Below, piece by piece: positions 41,431-52,146 of a DNA stretch of 64,000 bases. Under the pieces are notes generated by a model. That model did no database searches and was not told the origin of the DNA. It saw only the letters and a list, made by a program, of their open reading frames with translations. Numbering within the stretch: the first letter of the stretch is position 1; each line of letters begins with the position of its first letter. The position numbers and the translations under genes are program-made. Source of the stretch: Micromonospora sp. RP3T (GTDB lineage Bacteria; Actinomycetota; Actinomycetes; Mycobacteriales; Micromonosporaceae); contig NZ_PYPS01000010.1 of the NCBI RefSeq assembly GCF_003027925.1, forward strand, positions 1 through 64,000, given 5' to 3'.

Positions 41431-42870
41431 ATGGCACGCTGGCGTTGGCTCCTGGCGGACCAGCTCGGTCCCCACTTCCTCGACGACGACGCGCAACGCG
41501 TCCTGCTGGTGGAGAGCCGAACCCTGTTCGCCGCCCGCCCGATGCACCGGCAGAAGGCGCACCTGATCCTGTCGGCGCTGCGGCACCGGGCCGCCGAACT
41601 CGGCGACCGGGCCCGGCTGGTGCGCGCCGACACGTTCCGGCCGGCCCTCACCGACCTGGGCGAACCGGCCGAGGTGGTGCACCCGTCGTCGCGGGCGGCG
41701 CTCGCGTTCGCGCGTACGGTCGACGGGTTGGCCGTGCTGCCGCCGCGCGGCTTCGTGACCGAACGCGCCGACTTCGCGGCCTGGGCCGACGGGCGGCGGG
41801 GCCGGCTCCGGATGGTCGACTTCTACCGGTACGCGCGGGACCGGCACGACGTGCTGCGGGACCTGCCCGCCCCGGCCGGCCGGTCCCGTCGCCGGCCGTC
41901 GACCGACGTGCCGCCACCGCCGCCGATCGTCGAGGACGACATCGACGCGGCGGTGCGCCGGGACCTCGACCGTTGGCAGGCCGAGGGGATCCGCTTCGTC
42001 GGTCGGGACGCCCCGCGTCGCTACCCGGCCACGCACGCCGAGGCGCAGGCCCGACTCGCGCACTTCCTCGACCACCGACTGTCCGCGTACGCCGACAGCG
42101 AGGGCGTGCTCAGCGACGCCGACGGGCTGCTCGCGCACAGCGTGCTGTCGTCCTCGTTCAACCTCGGCCTGCTCGACCCGGAACCGGCGATCCGCGCCGC
42201 CGAGCGCGCCGGCCGCGCCGGGACCGCGCCGCCGGCGGCGGTGCACCGCTTCGTGCGCGGCCTGTTCGGCTGGCGGGAGTTCCTGTGGCAGCTCTACTGG
42301 TACTTCGATCCGCGCTTCCGGGGCGCCGACTGGCTCGCCGCCACCCGGCCGTTGCCGGAGTGGTTCGACCGGCTCGACGCGGACGCGGTGGAGGCCCGCT
42401 GCCTGGCCGACGTGCTGGCCGGCGTTCGGGACACCGGCTGGGCGCACCAGACCGCGCGGCTGACCCTGCTCGCCAACTACGGCCTGCAACGCGGTTGGCG
42501 CGCCACCGAGCTGGCCGACTGGTTCCGGCGCAGCTTCGTCGACGGCACCGACTGGGTCATGAACGCCACCGTCATCGGCATGAGCCAGTACGCCGACCTG
42601 GCCCGCATCGACACCAGGCCGTGGGCGTTCGACGGCGGTCACCTGGACCGGATCGGCGATTACTGCGACGGCTGCCGGTACGCGCCGAAGCAGGTGCTCG
42701 GCGACGACGCGTGCCCGTACACCGGTGGGTTCGAGGCGTTTCTGCACCGCAACCGGGAACGGCTCGCCGGTGATCCGCGGCTCGCCGCCGACCTGGCCGC
42801 GCGCACCGACCCGCAGCGGCGCGACGCGGTGCTGGCCCAGGAGGAGAAACGCGCCGACGAAGCGCCCTGA
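41431..42870 (+). CDS. phrB: FeS-type (PhrB/FeS-BCP) photolyase/cryptochrome
   Basis: This encodes a 479-residue protein of the iron-sulfur bacterial cryptochrome/photolyase group, repairing (6-4) photoproducts in characterised members. RWRWLLADQLGPHF begins the antenna-binding domain, and the catalytic region contains WREFLWQLYWYFDP and LTLLANYGLQRGW. Four cysteines, C324, C412, C415 and C428 (YCDGC and ACPY), have exactly the spacing (88, 3, 13) of the [4Fe-4S] ligands of Agrobacterium PhrB. FAD and a lumazine-type antenna are expected. The ATG at 41431 begins the conserved N-terminus; AAAGGGG lies about 12 nt upstream. The gap after the stop (246 nt) holds no gene. Confidence 0.92.
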   Translation: MARWRWLLADQLGPHFLDDDAQRVLLVESRTLFAARPMHRQKAHLILSALRHRAAELGDRARLVRADTFRPALTDLGEPAEVVHPSSRAALAFARTVDGLAVLPPRGFVTERADFAAWADGRRGRLRMVDFYRYARDRHDVLRDLPAPAGRSRRRPSTDVPPPPPIVEDDIDAAVRRDLDRWQAEGIRFVGRDAPRRYPATHAEAQARLAHFLDHRLSAYADSEGVLSDADGLLAHSVLSSSFNLGLLDPEPAIRAAERAGRAGTAPPAAVHRFVRGLFGWREFLWQLYWYFDPRFRGADWLAATRPLPEWFDRLDADAVEARCLADVLAGVRDTGWAHQTARLTLLANYGLQRGWRATELADWFRRSFVDGTDWVMNATVIGMSQYADLARIDTRPWAFDGGHLDRIGDYCDGCRYAPKQVLGDDACPYTGGFEAFLHRNRERLAGDPRLAADLAARTDPQRRDAVLAQEEKRADEAP

Positions 42871-43116
42871 GCCGGGGGCGGCCGGGCGGGTTCGTGACGT
42901 CGGACGGGGGCGGCGCGCCGGGCGGTGGGCGGCGGCCACCCGATCGGTGGGGCCGAGCAGCCGTGTGGCCGGAATTGATGACGACCGGTCGATTACCGGT
43001 GCGGCGGCGTATCGCGAGAACTCCTTGCCTCCTACGGTGACGTCCGGCACGCGGACGGAGGGAAGTCGGGAGCCACCCGAGGGGCGCCGTCCGGGCGGAC
43101 AGGGAGAGTTGTCTCG

Positions 43117-46100
43117 ATGCGAGTTTGGAGTCGCGCGGTAGCGGTGCTCGCCGCCGGCGCGGTCGTGGTGGCGGGGGTGCCGGCGCTGGCCGGCGTCGTC
43201 ACCGTCACCGACGCCGGTGTCACCGGGCGCACCGGCGCCCAGGCGACGGGGGGCAGCGCCGCGCTCGGCGCCGCCCGGACGGTCGCCACCAGGGCGCAGG
43301 TCACGCCGGGGGACACCCGGCTGATGCCGAGCACGCCCCGCACCGACACGCCGCGGATCACCAACGGTGAGATCACCGACATCGAGGTGATCGGCAACCG
43401 GGTCTTCATCGCCGGCACGTTCACCTCGATCGCGAACGTCGGCGGCACGGCGATCGCACAGAAGTCGCTGGCCTCGTACAACCTGGACACCGGGAAGGTG
43501 GACACCGGCTTCAAGCCGACCATCGACGGCGCGGTGGCGGCCGTCGAGGCGTCGCCGGACGGCACGTCGCTCTACATCGCCGGCTCGTTCAACACGATCA
43601 ACGGCGTCACCAAGCGCAAGATCGCCCGGCTCAACCCGACCACCGGCGCGCCGGTGGCCGCGTTCACCGCGACCGCCAACGCGCGGGCGACCGCGCTGGC
43701 CGTGAGCCCCACCGCCGTCTACGTCGGCGGCCAGTTCGCCACCGTCAACGGCGTCGCCCGCAGCGGCCTGGCCGCGCTGAACCCGACCACCGGCGCCGTC
43801 GACACCGCGTTCAACCTGCCGGTCACCGGCGGCATCGGCGTCGGCGGCATGCTCACCGTGCAGCAGCTCAAGCTCACCCACGACCGCAGCAAGCTGCTGG
43901 TCGTGCACACCGGCCGCCAGATCGCCGGGCAGGACCGCTACGGCGTGGCCCTGATCGGTACGGCCAGCAAGGCGCTGCTGCCGTGGCGCACCCGGCTGTG
44001 GGAGGACAACCTCTCCTTCGTCGGCGGCATCCAGCGCGTCTTCGCCGGTGACATCGCGCCGGACGACTCGTACTTCGTGGTCACCAGCGGCTCGGGCGGC
44101 GACCGGCCGCCGATCAACGACACCGCCATCGCGTACTCGCTGACCGGAAACGACCACGTCGAGCCGCTCTGGATCTCCCGGCACTTCGACAGCATCTACT
44201 CGGTCGCGATCACCGACACCGCCGTCTACGTCGGCGGTCACTTCAGCTGGCAGGAGTCGCCCACCTCGAACGTGCCGTGGCCCGGGCTGGACAACGTCGG
44301 CTACGGGACCGGCCAGGGTCTGAGCGGCTACGGCCTCGGCGACCAGGTGGTCCGCCGCGACCACCTCGGCGCGCTGGACCCGCTCACCGGCACCGCGCTG
44401 GAGTGGAACCCCGGCTCCAACTCGTACGAGGGGGAGAAGGCGATGCTGGCCACCGCGCGTGGCCTGCTGGTCGGCGGCGACGGCAACGTCAAGGGCGGCA
44501 AGACGACCGGTCGGGTCGCGTTCTTCGACCTGTCCAAGGAGCCGGCGCCGTCGGCGCTGGACACCACGATCACCACGCCGATCGAGGGCGCGGTCAAGCA
44601 GGCCGGCGAGTCGTTCGACCTGGGTGGCCAGGCGCTCGCCCCGGCCGGCGTGTCCAAGGTCCAGGTCGAGGTCATGGACCGCAACAGCGGCAAGTACCTC
44701 CAGGCCGACCTGACGACCTGGGGTGCGTTCAAGTCGCTGAACGCCACGGTCACCGCGCCGAACGCCACGTCCACCACCTGGAAGCTCCCGGTCTCGCTGC
44801 CGGCCGGCGTCTACCAGATCCAGGCGAAGACGGTCGGTCGCGACGGGGCCGGTGACACCACCAAGGCGATCAAGAAGATCGAGGCGTTCCGCTTCGACGA
44901 CCTGCCGCCGGCCACCCGGATCACCGCGCCGACCGCCGGCCTGATCGCCACCCAGAGCTTCGTCGCCACCGGCACCGCGACCGACGACAAGGGCGTCAGC
45001 TCGATGATCTACTCGTTCCGCACGCCGGACAACCGGTACCTGCAGGACGACGGCAGCGTCGCGGCGGTCTACAACACGTTCCGGGGCGAGCCGGACGTGC
45101 TCGGCGCGACGTCCGCCACCTGGCAGTACGAGGTGACGCTGCCGACCGAGGGGCAGTGGCGGATGACCGCCACCGCTGTCGACACGGCCGGACAGAGCGA
45201 CCTGCGCGGCGACACCCGGGACTGGACCGTCTCGGCGACCGGTGTCCCGCCGACCGTGGCGATCACCGCGCCGGTGGCGATGACCCCGCCCACCGCCGCC
45301 GCGCCGCTGACCGTGGCGCCGGGCGCCACCGTCACGTTCGCCGGCACCGCCGCCGACGAGGACGCGCTGAAGTCGGTCGAGATCTACCTGCGCAACAACA
45401 CCACCCGCGAGGCGCTGGCCGCGGACGGCACCTGGGGCGCCGACTCGGTCGCCGCGTACCACCGGATCTCCCCGACCAACCTGGACGCCGCCACGTTCGA
45501 CTGGTCCTTCACCACGGTTCCGCTCACCCCCGGCGTCTACGACTTCCGGGTACGCGCCACCGACAAGCTCGGCCTGACCACGTCCAACACCAACCTGGGC
45601 CGGCTCACCGTCACCGCGCAGGTGCCCGGCGACGCCTTCCCGAACGGGCTGCTCAGCTTCACCGGGACCGACCAGAACGTCGACCGGCTGCACCTCGACC
45701 TGGCCGGCACGGCGACCGACGACAAGGGCGTGAAGGCCGTCCGGGTGGCGCTGCGCGACCTGGACACCGGTCGGTACGTCCAGCCGAACGGCACGATGGC
45801 CGCCGCGTTCGCCACGCTCGACGCGACGCTCGCCGCCCCGAACGCCACCAGCACCACGTTCACGCTCCCGGTCGACCTGCCCACGAAGGGCACCTACAGC
45901 GTCGAGGCGTGGGCGGTGGACACGGCCGGCCAGCAGGACGGCTCGACCAGTGGCGCCACCGCGAAGTACCTGGTCTACCCCGGTGACGCCGATCCGACGC
46001 TGGAGCCGAGCATCACGCCGGTCGAGGGCGAGGTCTACACCGGTGGCCGGATCGTGGTGACCGGCCGGGCGGTCGACGACGTCGGCATGCAGAAGGTGGA

Positions 46101-46332
46101 GCTGCAGATCACCAACGCCGCCGGGCAGGGCATGAACGCGGCCGGCACGTTCGGCCGGGCGGGCACCTGGATCGCGGCGTTCCTCACCAGCCCGGGTTCG
46201 CCGGGGTCGAACTTCGCGTACACGTCGCCGGTCGTGCCGGCCGGCACGTACACGGTGACGATCCGGGGCATGGACAACTACGGGCAGTACCAGCAGCCGG
46301 TCCGTACCGTCTCGGTGACCGTCACCGACTGA
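43117..46332 (+). CDS. Secreted beta-propeller protein with five repeated Ig-like modules
   Basis: This encodes a 1071-residue protein. The signal peptide (AVAVLAAGAVVVAGVPALA) ends near residue 25. Residues of about 75-490 are a beta-propeller of DUF5122/NHL-like blades (FIAGTFTSIANVGG, LYIAGSFNTINGVTKRKIA, VYVGGQFATVNGVARSGLA, VYVGGHFSWQES). From about 505 to the end are five Ig-like modules starting near residues 505, 614, 743, 861 and 981. Each has a VKSV/VRVA strand, a (R/K)YLQ-type strand, a TTW or TTF strand and a P(A/T)(K)GxY strand. It is probably a surface or matrix protein that binds a polymer, but the ligand is unknown. GGGAG precedes the ATG. Confidence 0.88.
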   Translation: MRVWSRAVAVLAAGAVVVAGVPALAGVVTVTDAGVTGRTGAQATGGSAALGAARTVATRAQVTPGDTRLMPSTPRTDTPRITNGEITDIEVIGNRVFIAGTFTSIANVGGTAIAQKSLASYNLDTGKVDTGFKPTIDGAVAAVEASPDGTSLYIAGSFNTINGVTKRKIARLNPTTGAPVAAFTATANARATALAVSPTAVYVGGQFATVNGVARSGLAALNPTTGAVDTAFNLPVTGGIGVGGMLTVQQLKLTHDRSKLLVVHTGRQIAGQDRYGVALIGTASKALLPWRTRLWEDNLSFVGGIQRVFAGDIAPDDSYFVVTSGSGGDRPPINDTAIAYSLTGNDHVEPLWISRHFDSIYSVAITDTAVYVGGHFSWQESPTSNVPWPGLDNVGYGTGQGLSGYGLGDQVVRRDHLGALDPLTGTALEWNPGSNSYEGEKAMLATARGLLVGGDGNVKGGKTTGRVAFFDLSKEPAPSALDTTITTPIEGAVKQAGESFDLGGQALAPAGVSKVQVEVMDRNSGKYLQADLTTWGAFKSLNATVTAPNATSTTWKLPVSLPAGVYQIQAKTVGRDGAGDTTKAIKKIEAFRFDDLPPATRITAPTAGLIATQSFVATGTATDDKGVSSMIYSFRTPDNRYLQDDGSVAAVYNTFRGEPDVLGATSATWQYEVTLPTEGQWRMTATAVDTAGQSDLRGDTRDWTVSATGVPPTVAITAPVAMTPPTAAAPLTVAPGATVTFAGTAADEDALKSVEIYLRNNTTREALAADGTWGADSVAAYHRISPTNLDAATFDWSFTTVPLTPGVYDFRVRATDKLGLTTSNTNLGRLTVTAQVPGDAFPNGLLSFTGTDQNVDRLHLDLAGTATDDKGVKAVRVALRDLDTGRYVQPNGTMAAAFATLDATLAAPNATSTTFTLPVDLPTKGTYSVEAWAVDTAGQQDGSTSGATAKYLVYPGDADPTLEPSITPVEGEVYTGGRIVVTGRAVDDVGMQKVELQITNAAGQGMNAAGTFGRAGTWIAAFLTSPGSPGSNFAYTSPVVPAGTYTVTIRGMDNYGQYQQPVRTVSVTVTD

Positions 46333-46345
46333 TTTCGGTCGGCCG

Positions 46346-46388
46346 CGGGCCGGTCCGCGTCGGGTCCTCCCGACGTCGGGCCGGCCCG
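46346..46388. terminator. Bidirectional terminator between convergent genes
   Basis: There are nested perfect hairpins: outer arms CGGGCCGG (46346-46353) and CCGGCCCG (46381-46388), inner arms CGTCGGG (46358-46364) and CCCGACG (46369-46375) with a TCCT tetraloop. They lie between stops at 46332 and 46395. Confidence 0.7.
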
Positions 46389-46394
46389 TCGCCG

Positions 46395-47441
46395 TCAGGG
46401 GCGGACGAGCCGCATCCCGGCGGTGGCCGGCCGGTCCATGGTGGCCAGCGCCGCGGGCGCGTCGGCCAGCCCGAGGACGCCGGTGACCAGCTCGCCGGGG
46501 CGCAGCACCCCGGCGGTGACCAGCCGCAGCAGCTCGGGATAGGCGTGGGCCGGCATCCCGTGGCTGCCCCGCAACTCCAGCTCGTGGGCGATCACCAGGT
46601 CCATCGGCAGCGCGGGCCGGCCCTGCGCGGCGGGCAGCAGCCCGACCTGCACGTGCCGGCCGCGCCGGCGCAGGCCCTCGATCGAGGCGACGCAGGTGGC
46701 GTGACTGCCCAACGCGTCGAGCGAGAGGTGGGCGCCGCCGCCGGTCGCGTCCCGGACCGCGGCGGCCACCTCGCCGGGTCCGCCGAGCGCGGCCCCGTCC
46801 AGGCAGACCGCGGCGCCGCTGCGCCGGGCCAACGCCAGCGCGGCGGGCGCGACGTCCACGGCCACCACCCGGGCGCCGCTCGCCGCCGCGATCATCACGG
46901 CGGACAGGCCCACCCCACCGCACCCGTGTACGGCCACCCACTCGCCCGCGGCCACCCGGCCCTGCGCGACCACGGCCCGGAACGCGGTGGCGAACCGGCA
47001 GCCGAGCGCGGCGGCGGTCCCGTCGTCCACCTCGTCCGGCAGCCGGACCAGGTTGACGTCGGCGTGCCGCACCGCCACGTACTCCGCGAACGACCCCCAG
47101 CCGGTGAAGCCCGGCTGGGTCTGTCGCTCGCAGACCTGCTGGTCACCGGCGAGGCAGGCGGGGCACCGCCCGCAGGCGCAGACGAACGGCGCGGTGACCC
47201 GGTCGCCCGGCCGCCAGCCGCGCACGTCGGCGCCGACCGTGGCGACGACACCGGCGAACTCGTGCCCGGGCACGTGCGGGAGCCGGATGTCCGGGTCGTG
47301 GCCCTGCCAGCCGTGCCAGTCGCTGCGGCACAGCCCGGTCGCGCCGACCCGGACGACCACCCCGTCGCGCGCCGGGACGGGGTGGGCCACTTCCCGCACC
47401 TCGGGCCACGCGTTGAACTCCTCGAACACCACCGCCCGCAT
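46395..47441 (-). CDS. Zinc-dependent alcohol dehydrogenase family protein
   Basis: This encodes a 348-residue enzyme. Catalytic-zinc ligands are seen in [10 protein letters not shown] and GHEFAG, structural-zinc cysteines in [17 protein letters not shown], and the NAD(P) fold is [19 protein letters not shown]. It is a medium-chain dehydrogenase/reductase probably oxidising an alcohol with NAD(P). The ATG at 47441 is chosen because [15 protein letters not shown] matches the family N-terminus. It is divergent from a cytochrome P450 gene with an AT-rich 154-nt gap, so the two may be coregulated and act on the same compound. Confidence 0.92.
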   Translation of the reverse strand: MRAVVFEEFNAWPEVREVAHPVPARDGVVVRVGATGLCRSDWHGWQGHDPDIRLPHVPGHEFAGVVATVGADVRGWRPGDRVTAPFVCACGRCPACLAGDQQVCERQTQPGFTGWGSFAEYVAVRHADVNLVRLPDEVDDGTAAALGCRFATAFRAVVAQGRVAAGEWVAVHGCGGVGLSAVMIAAASGARVVAVDVAPAALALARRSGAAVCLDGAALGGPGEVAAAVRDATGGGAHLSLDALGSHATCVASIEGLRRRGRHVQVGLLPAAQGRPALPMDLVIAHELELRGSHGMPAHAYPELLRLVTAGVLRPGELVTGVLGLADAPAALATMDRPATAGMRLVRP

Positions 47442-47595
47442 CCCGCCATCCTCCCCCAGCCCTGCCTGCGGAGGGCAAGGAGCAGGGCGCAAGTTGCGGG
47501 AAAGCGGCAGAAATATATTGATGCCGACAAATCTTGACGCGTGTTCGTGTGGTGGCGCACGGTAAGGAAAGCGGCCGGTAGTGCAGGAGGCGGTC

Positions 47596-48864
47596 ATGCG
47601 GTTGAATCCGTTCGCGGGAGCGTATCTCACCGATCCGGCCGGCGTCTGGGCCCGCCTGCTGGCCGCCGACGGCGGCGTGCACCACGACGAGGAACTCGGA
47701 TTGTGGCTGATCACCCGGCACGCCGACGTCCGGCGGGCGCTGGCCGACGCGCGGACGTTCGGCAACGCGCTCACGCTCGCCCCGGTGTACGACATCTGCC
47801 CCGAGGCGCTCGCCCTGGTCGCCGGCATCGACGCGCCACCCACCACCGCCGCGGCCGACCCGCCGGTGCACCCCCGCACCCGCCGGGCGCTGCGGGTCAC
47901 GTTCGCCAACACTCCGGAACGGGTGGAGCAGCGCTACGGCCGGATCGTGCGTCGCCGGGTGGACGAGCTGGTGTCGCGGCTGGCCGGCCGGGCCGGCGAC
48001 GAGGTCGACCTGGTCCCGGCGTTCACCGCCGAGCTGCCGCTGCTGGTGCTGCTCGACATCCTCGGCGTGCCGGCGGGCGACGTGCCGCGCATCCGGGCCT
48101 GGGCGGACGGGCAGATCGCCCTGATCTGGGGCAGCCCCGACCCGGCCGAGCAGGTCCGGCTGGCCGGCGGGCTGCTGGAGTTCTGGCACTACTGCCAGGA
48201 CCTGGTGCGGCGCCGGCTGAACGGCGGCGGTGACGACTACGTCGCCGAGCTGCTGGCGTACCGGGGCGGCGACGACGAGGTGCTGACCGTCGCCGAGGCG
48301 TCGAGCATCGTGTTCAACCTGCTGGTCGCCGGGCACGAGACCACGGCCGGGCTGCTCGCCCACGCGGTGGACCGGGCGCTGTCCGAGCCGGGCCGGTGGC
48401 GCTCGCTCGCCGAGCGCCCGGAGCGGGTCCCGGCGTTCGTCACCGAGACGCTGCGCTTCGCGCCCGCCATCGACGGCTGGCTCCGGGTCACCAACCACCC
48501 GGTCACGCTGGGCGGCGTGGCCATCCCGGCCGGGGCGCGCTGCCTGTTGCTGATCGGCGCCGCCAACCGGGACCCGGCGGTGTTCGGCCACCCGGACCGG
48601 TTCGACCCGGACCGGCCGGACGCGCACGACCACCTCTCCTTCGGTCACGGCCCGCATTTCTGCATCGGCGCGGCGCTGGCCCGGCTGGAGGCGGGCACCG
48701 CGCTCACCCGTCTCGCCGCGGCCCTGCCGGACCTGCGGCCGGCCCCCGGGCATCCCCGCGTCTTCCGGCCCAACCTGGCGTTCCGCGCGCACCGAGGGCT
48801 GCCGGTGACCGTCGCGCCGCCGGTGCCGACCGACCGCCGTCCGGCCGCGCGGCCGGTCGCGTGA
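47596..48864 (+). CDS. Cytochrome P450
   Basis: This encodes a 422-residue P450. The I-helix motif is [15 protein letters not shown], the ExxR motif is in [12 protein letters not shown], and the haem loop is [17 protein letters not shown] with the thiolate Cys at residue 356. It has no membrane anchor, as usual for bacterial forms. It should use separate ferredoxin partners, which are not nearby. CAGGAGG precedes the ATG at 47596; the GTG at 47581 is less likely. It is divergent from an alcohol dehydrogenase gene. The natural substrate is unknown. Confidence 0.94.
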   Translation: MRLNPFAGAYLTDPAGVWARLLAADGGVHHDEELGLWLITRHADVRRALADARTFGNALTLAPVYDICPEALALVAGIDAPPTTAAADPPVHPRTRRALRVTFANTPERVEQRYGRIVRRRVDELVSRLAGRAGDEVDLVPAFTAELPLLVLLDILGVPAGDVPRIRAWADGQIALIWGSPDPAEQVRLAGGLLEFWHYCQDLVRRRLNGGGDDYVAELLAYRGGDDEVLTVAEASSIVFNLLVAGHETTAGLLAHAVDRALSEPGRWRSLAERPERVPAFVTETLRFAPAIDGWLRVTNHPVTLGGVAIPAGARCLLLIGAANRDPAVFGHPDRFDPDRPDAHDHLSFGHGPHFCIGAALARLEAGTALTRLAAALPDLRPAPGHPRVFRPNLAFRAHRGLPVTVAPPVPTDRRPAARPVA

Positions 48865-49008
48865 CCGGACGGCGTCGGTGGACACGCAGCGCAGTCACGT
48901 CTTCACACCCGTACGCCGGTGGGTTAAGAATGACCCCCTGCGAACGCCCAGTCATCACCCGTCCTCGATCTGCTGCCGATGCCGGTCCGGCGTCGCGAAG
49001 GTGAGCAC

Positions 49009-49458
49009 ATGGATCGCACGCGCGCGTCGAGCGCCGCTCCCTCCGCCGCCAGCCGCCAGTTCCGTGCCGAGCTGCGCCGCTGGCGGACCCGGCGTGGCCT
49101 GACCCAGCGGGCGCTTGCCGAGCGGGTGCGGTTCAGCCGGGAGACGGTCGCCGCGGTCGAGTCCGGCCGGCGGTTCGGCAGTCAGGAGTTCGCCGTCCGG
49201 TGCGACCAGGTGCTCGCCACCGGCGGGCGGCTCGCCGAGCTGTGGCCGCAGGTCGCCGCCGAACAGTTGGCGGCGGACGGCCGGCGGGGGCCGCGGCTCG
49301 GCGAGGTGGACCCGGCCGGCCCGCCGGCCGCGCGGCGCGATCCGCGCGATCCGCAGGCGGTGGTGGCGGCGATCGACGAGCTGCGGGAACTGATCGGCCA
49401 GGTGCTCGCGCGGCCCGAACCGGAGGGCCCGCCGCCGTCGGCGGCCAACCGGCACTGA
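49009..49458 (+). CDS. XRE-family helix-turn-helix regulator
   Basis: This encodes a 149-residue protein. The XRE HTH (about residues 22-75) is FRAELRRWRTRRGLTQRALA, then RFSRETVAAVESGRRFGSQEF, and the helical end of about 45 residues is Arg/Ala/Asp-rich. GAAGGTGAG precedes the ATG at 49009. It is 179 nt upstream of the NIT-kinase gene and may regulate that block. The gap after the stop has TGGTAC and GTACCA as a weak inverted repeat near 49519. Confidence 0.85.
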   Translation: MDRTRASSAAPSAASRQFRAELRRWRTRRGLTQRALAERVRFSRETVAAVESGRRFGSQEFAVRCDQVLATGGRLAELWPQVAAEQLAADGRRGPRLGEVDPAGPPAARRDPRDPQAVVAAIDELRELIGQVLARPEPEGPPPSAANRH

Positions 49459-49636
49459 CCGGGGTCGACGCCCCGGTGCGGGGGTGCCGTCGGCGTCGCC
49501 GACTCTGGGTACAGATGCTGGTACGGCCTGTTTGTACCACGGTCGGGTCTGGCCTCGGCGCGCGGCTTCCGGCGGAATGAGACGTGCAATCCGCAAGTGC
49601 AGATAGAACTTTGCCGATCAGCGCGGGGAGTCAGCA

Positions 49637-52129
49637 GTGGCGTCGAGCACGAGGTCCCACGCGGCCCGACCCTACCCGCCCCGCCGCCGTCGGTGGCGCA
49701 TCGGTGGTCGGATGCGCCTCATCGTGGCGGCCCCGCTCGTCGCCGTGATGGGTTTCGCCGGACTGGCGCTGACCGAGAGCGCCCGACAGACCGCCCGCGC
49801 CAGCGATCTCGGCCAGCTCGCCCGGCTCGGCGCCGAGGCGGGTGGCCTGGCCCACCGGTTGCAGTACGAGCGGATCGTCGCCGCCGACCTGCTCACCCGG
49901 GGCGCCCCCGACCAGCAGGACGCGTTCGCGGACGCCACCACCGCCACCGACGCGGCGGTCGCCGGATACCGCCGGCAGCGGGCCCGGGTGCCCGCCGGCG
50001 CCGCCGCCGAACAGGCCATCCTGCCGCGGATCGACGTGGCGCTGGCCAACCTCGCCCCGCTGCGCGCGCAGGTCCGCACCGCGGAACGCGCCTCGGTCTC
50101 GGCGATGACGTTCAGCTACCGCATCGTCATCGCCGACCTGCTCGGTCTCCGGGAGAGCGTCACGCTCGGCGTGGTCGAGCCGCGGATCGCGGACGGCATC
50201 CGCGCCTCCGCCGCGCTGTCCAAAGTGGCCGAGGCGGTCGGTCAGCAGCAGGTGGCCGTGCTGCGCGCGGTCACCGCCGGCCAGGTGACGCCCGCGCTCC
50301 AGCAGGACATCACCGCCGCCCGGACCGGCGTCACCGAGGCGTCGCTGGCCTTCCTGGCGCTCGCCCGGCCGGCCTGGCAGGGCTGGTGGGAGCAGGCCGG
50401 CAGCGGCGAGAACGCGCTGCGGCTGCAACGGCTCCTCGACCAGGTGGCCCGGACGGCGGCCGGCGACCGCCTCGAACTGGACCTCGGCACCTGGCTCACC
50501 GCCACCCAGCAGTGGGCGGTCCGCCTGGCCGAGCTGCGCCTGCGGGTCGACGGGGCGGTGCTCGACGACATCCGGGTCGCGCACGCGGACCAACGTCGCC
50601 GTACCGTGGTGGAGGCGGCGGCGGCCCTGCTGGCCCTGCTGCTCACCGCGCTGGTCACCTGGGCGGTGGCCCGCCAGATCACCCGGCGGCTGCGCCGGCT
50701 GCGGGACGCGGCCAACGCGGTCGCGTTCGAGCGGCTGCCCCAGGTGGTGGCCCGGCTCCAGGAGCCGGACAGCGCCTCGGTCGACCCGGACGACCTGGCC
50801 CGTCGCCAGGCCGTCGACGCGCTGGAGGTCTCCGGCGACGACGAGATCGGCGAGGTCGGGCAGGCGTTCGACGCGGTGCACCGGGCCGCCGTGCGGACCG
50901 CCGCGGAGCAGGCCGTGATGCGGGCCAACACGGCGGAGATCTTCATCCACCTGAGCCGGCGGGAACAGCGCCTGGTCGACGCCGTGCTGGCCCAGGTGGA
51001 CCGCGTCGAGCGGGACGAGACCGACCCGGACCGGCTGCACCAGCTCTACGCGCTGGACAATCTCGCCACCCGGATGGGCCGGATCAACGCCAGCCTGCTC
51101 GTGCTGGGCGGGGTGGGCGTCGGACGGGTCCGCCACCACGACGTGCCGCTGCCGCAGGTGCTCCAGGCCGCGCAGAGCCAGATCGAGCACTACGCCCGCA
51201 TCCGTCTCGGCCTGGTCGACGGCGACGTCGCGGTGGCCGCCGAGTCGGTCGACGAGGTGGTGCACCTGCTGGCCGAGCTGATGGAGAACGCCACCGGCTA
51301 CTCGCCGCCGGCGACCGAGGCGTGGGTGACCGGCCGGAGCCTCGGCGACCGGGTGATCGTGCAGATCAGCGACGAGGGCGTCGGCCTACCCCCGCACCGG
51401 CGGCAGCAGCTCAACGACCTGCTCGCCCAGCCGCCCGCCATCGACGTGGCCACCGTGCGGGCGATGGGACTGGTCGTGGTGGGGCAGCTCGCCACCCGGC
51501 TGGGCGCCGCCGTGCAGCTCCGGTCCGGGCCGCGGCGCGGCACCATCGCCGAGGTGGCCCTGCCGGCCGCGCTGCTCCGGCCGCTGCCGCCCGAGGAGTT
51601 CCTGCTCACCCCCGAGCGACCGTCCCGCCGGGCGGCCCGCGCCACGGTCGCGGCCCCGGTCGTGCCGGCCACCGTCGTGCCCACCGGCGCGCGGCCCGCT
51701 GCGGTGCCCGCCGGCGCGCGGCCCGCCCCGCAGCCCTGGGCCGGCGGTCCGGCCGCCGACCGGGCGCTCCCGGTCGCTCCGGTGTTCCAGCCGGCGTCGT
51801 CGGCCGCCGCCGACGCCCCCACCGAGGAGCTGATCATCTTCGACCAGGTCAACCACTGGTTCCAGGCCGACCGGCCGGGCGACGCCGCGTCCTGGGCCGG
51901 CCCGGCGGACGACGCCTGGCGCACCGCGGCGCGTGCCGACGAGCCCCGGGTCGCCGGCACCACCACGTCCGGGCTGCCGCGCCGACAGCCGCAGGAGCAC
52001 CTGGTGCCCGGCGGGGTCCCGGCGCCCCGGCAGGCCACCGAGCACCGGGACCCGGCGCGGGTGGCCACCGCCATGGCGGCGTACGCCCGCGGGGTCGCCG
52101 GCCGCCGGACCAACCTGATCACCAACTGA
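49637..52129 (+). CDS. NIT-HAMP histidine-kinase-like sensor (CvnA type) with Asn at the usual His position
   Basis: This encodes an 830-residue protein. A first membrane helix (about residues 26-48) is followed by an extracellular nitrate/nitrite-sensing (NIT) domain up to about 320. A second membrane helix ([19 protein letters not shown]) and a HAMP linker come next. The ATPase domain has [15 protein letters not shown] (N box) and ISDEGVGLP (G1), and a Pro/Ala-rich C-tail follows. In this family the segment is usually LDHLATRM with the presumed phospho-accepting His; here it is [18 protein letters not shown], Asn475. It is the first gene of the block; its GTG has GGGGAG upstream. With the roadblock gene it forms the first half of a conservon. 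Confidence 0.88.
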   Translation: MASSTRSHAARPYPPRRRRWRIGGRMRLIVAAPLVAVMGFAGLALTESARQTARASDLGQLARLGAEAGGLAHRLQYERIVAADLLTRGAPDQQDAFADATTATDAAVAGYRRQRARVPAGAAAEQAILPRIDVALANLAPLRAQVRTAERASVSAMTFSYRIVIADLLGLRESVTLGVVEPRIADGIRASAALSKVAEAVGQQQVAVLRAVTAGQVTPALQQDITAARTGVTEASLAFLALARPAWQGWWEQAGSGENALRLQRLLDQVARTAAGDRLELDLGTWLTATQQWAVRLAELRLRVDGAVLDDIRVAHADQRRRTVVEAAAALLALLLTALVTWAVARQITRRLRRLRDAANAVAFERLPQVVARLQEPDSASVDPDDLARRQAVDALEVSGDDEIGEVGQAFDAVHRAAVRTAAEQAVMRANTAEIFIHLSRREQRLVDAVLAQVDRVERDETDPDRLHQLYALDNLATRMGRINASLLVLGGVGVGRVRHHDVPLPQVLQAAQSQIEHYARIRLGLVDGDVAVAAESVDEVVHLLAELMENATGYSPPATEAWVTGRSLGDRVIVQISDEGVGLPPHRRQQLNDLLAQPPAIDVATVRAMGLVVVGQLATRLGAAVQLRSGPRRGTIAEVALPAALLRPLPPEEFLLTPERPSRRAARATVAAPVVPATVVPTGARPAAVPAGARPAPQPWAGGPAADRALPVAPVFQPASSAAADAPTEELIIFDQVNHWFQADRPGDAASWAGPADDAWRTAARADEPRVAGTTTSGLPRRQPQEHLVPGGVPAPRQATEHRDPARVATAMAAYARGVAGRRTNLITN

Positions 52130-52146
52130 CCCGACAGGGAGTGCAC

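Noticed and set aside
41338..46941. Very long minus-strand open frame (1867 codons) opposite the propeller, photolyase and dehydrogenase genes
   Set aside because: It spans several well-supported genes, encodes Arg/Gly/Val/Asp-rich sequence without domains, and is a typical GC-rich shadow frame.
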